Assembly: GCA_037384885.1 (NCBI GenBank)
Contig: JARRNO010000077.1
Location: 1-13,338, forward strand
DNA: 13,338 nucleotides
Reading direction: 5' to 3'
From: JARRNO01 sp037384885
GTDB taxonomy: Bacteria > Acidobacteriota > UBA4820 > DSQY01
Shown: in pieces, positions 11,536 to 13,338 of the stretch
Numbering within the stretch: the first letter of the stretch is position 1
Layout: each line of letters begins with the position of its first letter
Notes under the pieces: model-generated
Databases searched by the model: none
Seen by the model: the letters and a program-made list of their open reading frames with translations, nothing else
Told to the model about the DNA's origin: nothing
Program-made: the position numbers and the translations under genes

Positions 11536-13338
11536 ATGACCGATTCCGGAGGCACGCAAGAGCTGGTCCACAAGCTTGAGGAAAACCCTGTCCTGCCTGT
11601 CCTCCCCTTGCGCAATACACTGTTGTTCCCGGACATGATCATCCCCCTCGCGGTGGGCCGGGAGCGGTCGCTCAAGGCGGTCGAGCAGGCCACGCGCCAG
11701 GAAGGATACCTCGCCATCGTCAGCCAGAAGAACGCGGACCTGGAGGAACCGGGCCCGGAGGATCTCTTCCAGGTGGGGGTCATGGCGAAAATCCTCCGCC
11801 TCATGAGGGTGGCCCCTGACAATTTGTCCGTCATCGTTCATGGCCAGGGGAAGATCCGCATCGAAGAGTTCACCTCGCAGTCGCCCTTCATGGAAGCTCG
11901 TGTCAATTTTATCGCGAACACCGAAAGCGAATCACTTGACGTTCAGGCGCTTCGCCGGAACGTCATCATGCAGTATGAAAAGCTGGCCAACCTGTCAAGC
12001 GGGGTCCCGCAGGAGCTGATTGCATCTCTCGAGCGCTACGAAGACGCGAACCGCATCGTGGACACCATCGCATTCAACCTCCCCGTTCAGCTGGCGGAGA
12101 AGCAGACGCTTCTCGAAGAAACCGACACCCTCAGACGGCTGAAGATCCTGACGGCGATGCTGGCGAGGGAACTGCAGGTCCTGGAGCTGGGTTCCAAAAT
12201 TCAGTCTGAAGTGGCCGATAAGGTCAATAAGGCCCAGCGGGACTACGTTCTCAAGGAACAGCTCAAAGCGATTCAGAAGGAGCTGGGCGAAGGCGACGAA
12301 CGGACCCGAGAGATCGAGGAATTCAAGGAAAAAATCGCCAAGGCCAAAATGCCCAAGGAAAGCGAAGAGGTCGCCCTGAAAGAAGTCGAGCGCCTGGCAA
12401 TGATGCACCCGTCCGCCGCCGACTACACGGTTTCCAGAACGTACCTCGACTGGCTCATCGAACTCCCGTGGAGCAAGTTCACCAAGGACAGGCTGGACGT
12501 GGATCGCGCCCAGAAAATTCTGGATGAGGATCACTACGGCCTGGACAAGGTCAAGGACCGAATCCTCGAGTACCTGAGCGTCCAGCAGCTCAAGAAGGAT
12601 CTCAAGGGCCCCATTCTCTGCCTCGTCGGCCCCCCGGGCGTCGGCAAAACCAGCCTGGGGCGGTCCGTTGCCAGATCGCTGGGAAGAAAATTCGTCAGGA
12701 TGAGCCTGGGCGGGATCCGGGACGAGGCTGAGATCCGCGGCCACAGGCGGACTTACGTCGGGGCGCTGCCCGGGCGGATCATCCAGGGCATGCGCAAGGC
12801 CGGCAAGAACAACCCCGTCTTCATGCTGGACGAACTCGACAAAGTCGGAATGGATTTCAGAGGCGATCCCACCTCCGCGCTTCTGGAGGTTCTGGACCCG
12901 GAACAGAATTTCAGCTTCTCAGACCATTACCTGGAGGTGCCCTTCGATCTTTCGAAGACGATGTTCATCGCCACGGCCAACATTCTCGAGACCATCCCCC
13001 GTCCTCTGCTGGACCGCATGGAAGTCCTCCGGCTGCCGGGGTACACGCAGGAAGAAAAGCTGAACATCGCCCGCAAGCATCTGCTGCCGCGGGTCATCAA
13101 GAACCACGGACTCAAGCGCAGCCAGATCGTTTTCGAAGACGGCGCGGTCAGAAAGGTCATCTCCGAGTACACGCGGGAGGCCGGCGTCAGGAACCTGGAG
13201 CGCCAGCTCGCCGCCGTCTGCCGGAAAGTGGCCAAGGAGCGCGTGAGCGGCCACAAGAAGCGCGCGGTCATCAAGGCGGACAAGGTGAGCGACTTTCTCG
13301 GTCCCCAGCAGGTCTTTCTCGAAACCCGGGAGCGGATC
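11536..13338 (+). CDS. lon: ATP-dependent protease La (Lon), 3' end outside the window
   Basis: The first 601 codons of Lon, an ATP-driven cytoplasmic serine protease removing damaged and regulatory proteins. The N-terminal substrate-binding LON domain begins near residue 20 (LPVLPLRNTLLFPDM). A helical, charged region follows (about 200-310). The AAA+ module has Walker A GPPGVGKT (365-372, K371) and Walker B MLDELDK with D432/E433, then FIATAN (sensor 1), RPLLDRME (arginine finger) and REAGVRNLERQ (sensor 2). The proteolytic domain with the Ser-Lys dyad lies past the window edge; usual length is about 800. ATG 11536 has AGGAG seven bases upstream. It is divergent from rpsO across 168 bp. The frame is intact throughout and the gene is cut only by the window end. 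Confidence 0.97.
   Translation, partial: MTDSGGTQELVHKLEENPVLPVLPLRNTLLFPDMIIPLAVGRERSLKAVEQATRQEGYLAIVSQKNADLEEPGPEDLFQVGVMAKILRLMRVAPDNLSVIVHGQGKIRIEEFTSQSPFMEARVNFIANTESESLDVQALRRNVIMQYEKLANLSSGVPQELIASLERYEDANRIVDTIAFNLPVQLAEKQTLLEETDTLRRLKILTAMLARELQVLELGSKIQSEVADKVNKAQRDYVLKEQLKAIQKELGEGDERTREIEEFKEKIAKAKMPKESEEVALKEVERLAMMHPSAADYTVSRTYLDWLIELPWSKFTKDRLDVDRAQKILDEDHYGLDKVKDRILEYLSVQQLKKDLKGPILCLVGPPGVGKTSLGRSVARSLGRKFVRMSLGGIRDEAEIRGHRRTYVGALPGRIIQGMRKAGKNNPVFMLDELDKVGMDFRGDPTSALLEVLDPEQNFSFSDHYLEVPFDLSKTMFIATANILETIPRPLLDRMEVLRLPGYTQEEKLNIARKHLLPRVIKNHGLKRSQIVFEDGAVRKVISEYTREAGVRNLERQLAAVCRKVAKERVSGHKKRAVIKADKVSDFLGPQQVFLETRERI

Noticed and set aside
11995..12744. 249-residue - strand frame inside lon
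   Set aside because: Antisense to conserved Lon sequence, leucine/phenylalanine-rich as expected from reverse reading, no start signals.

Overview
The window is 13.3 kb of chromosomal, moderately GC-rich bacterial DNA packed with housekeeping genes. The gene set (galU, rpsO-pnp, lon, shikimate kinase) and an MglA-type GTPase joined to a sensor kinase suggest a Gram-negative bacterium of the Desulfobacterota/Deltaproteobacteria type. That placement is an inference from gene content and style only. I see no transposase, integrase, phage gene or CRISPR array.

Layout, left to right. The 3' end of an unidentified + strand gene (2-70) converges on a leftward signalling block. In that block an HD-domain hydrolase (3303-2740) is followed by a single-domain response regulator (2589-2236) and, one base later, a 695-residue MglA-like GTPase/GAF/histidine kinase fusion (2234-147). 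A divergent tRNA-Ala(CGC) with its own promoter and terminator comes next. A roughly 640-bp gene-free spacer (3513-4152) rich in short inverted and heptameric repeats separates it from galU (4153-5022). galU overlaps a secreted M23 metallopeptidase (5016-6944). A tRNA-Val(CAC), again with a strong promoter and an intrinsic terminator, precedes shikimate kinase (7211-7699) and a calcineurin-like phosphoesterase (7720-8472).

On the - strand, running leftward from about 11.4 kb, are rpsO (11367-11098), pnp (11017-8912) and a second stand-alone receiver (8870-8484), which ends 11 bp from the phosphoesterase. A short divergent control region (11368-11535), holding a near-perfect sigma-70 promoter for rpsO and two inverted repeats, separates this unit from lon. 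lon starts at 11536 and runs off the right edge.

Functional reading. The distinctive part is the GTPase-kinase fusion with its adjacent receiver. It looks like a cytoplasmic phosphorelay in which a Ras/MglA-like nucleotide switch could gate a HisKA-type kinase. The P-loop residue equivalent to Ras Gly12 is alanine, while the other MglA catalytic residues are kept. The remaining genes serve ordinary functions: UDP-glucose supply and wall remodelling (galU, M23), aromatic biosynthesis (aroK), translation and RNA decay (rpsO-pnp), proteolysis (lon). A second orphan receiver downstream of pnp is a further signalling protein without an obvious partner.
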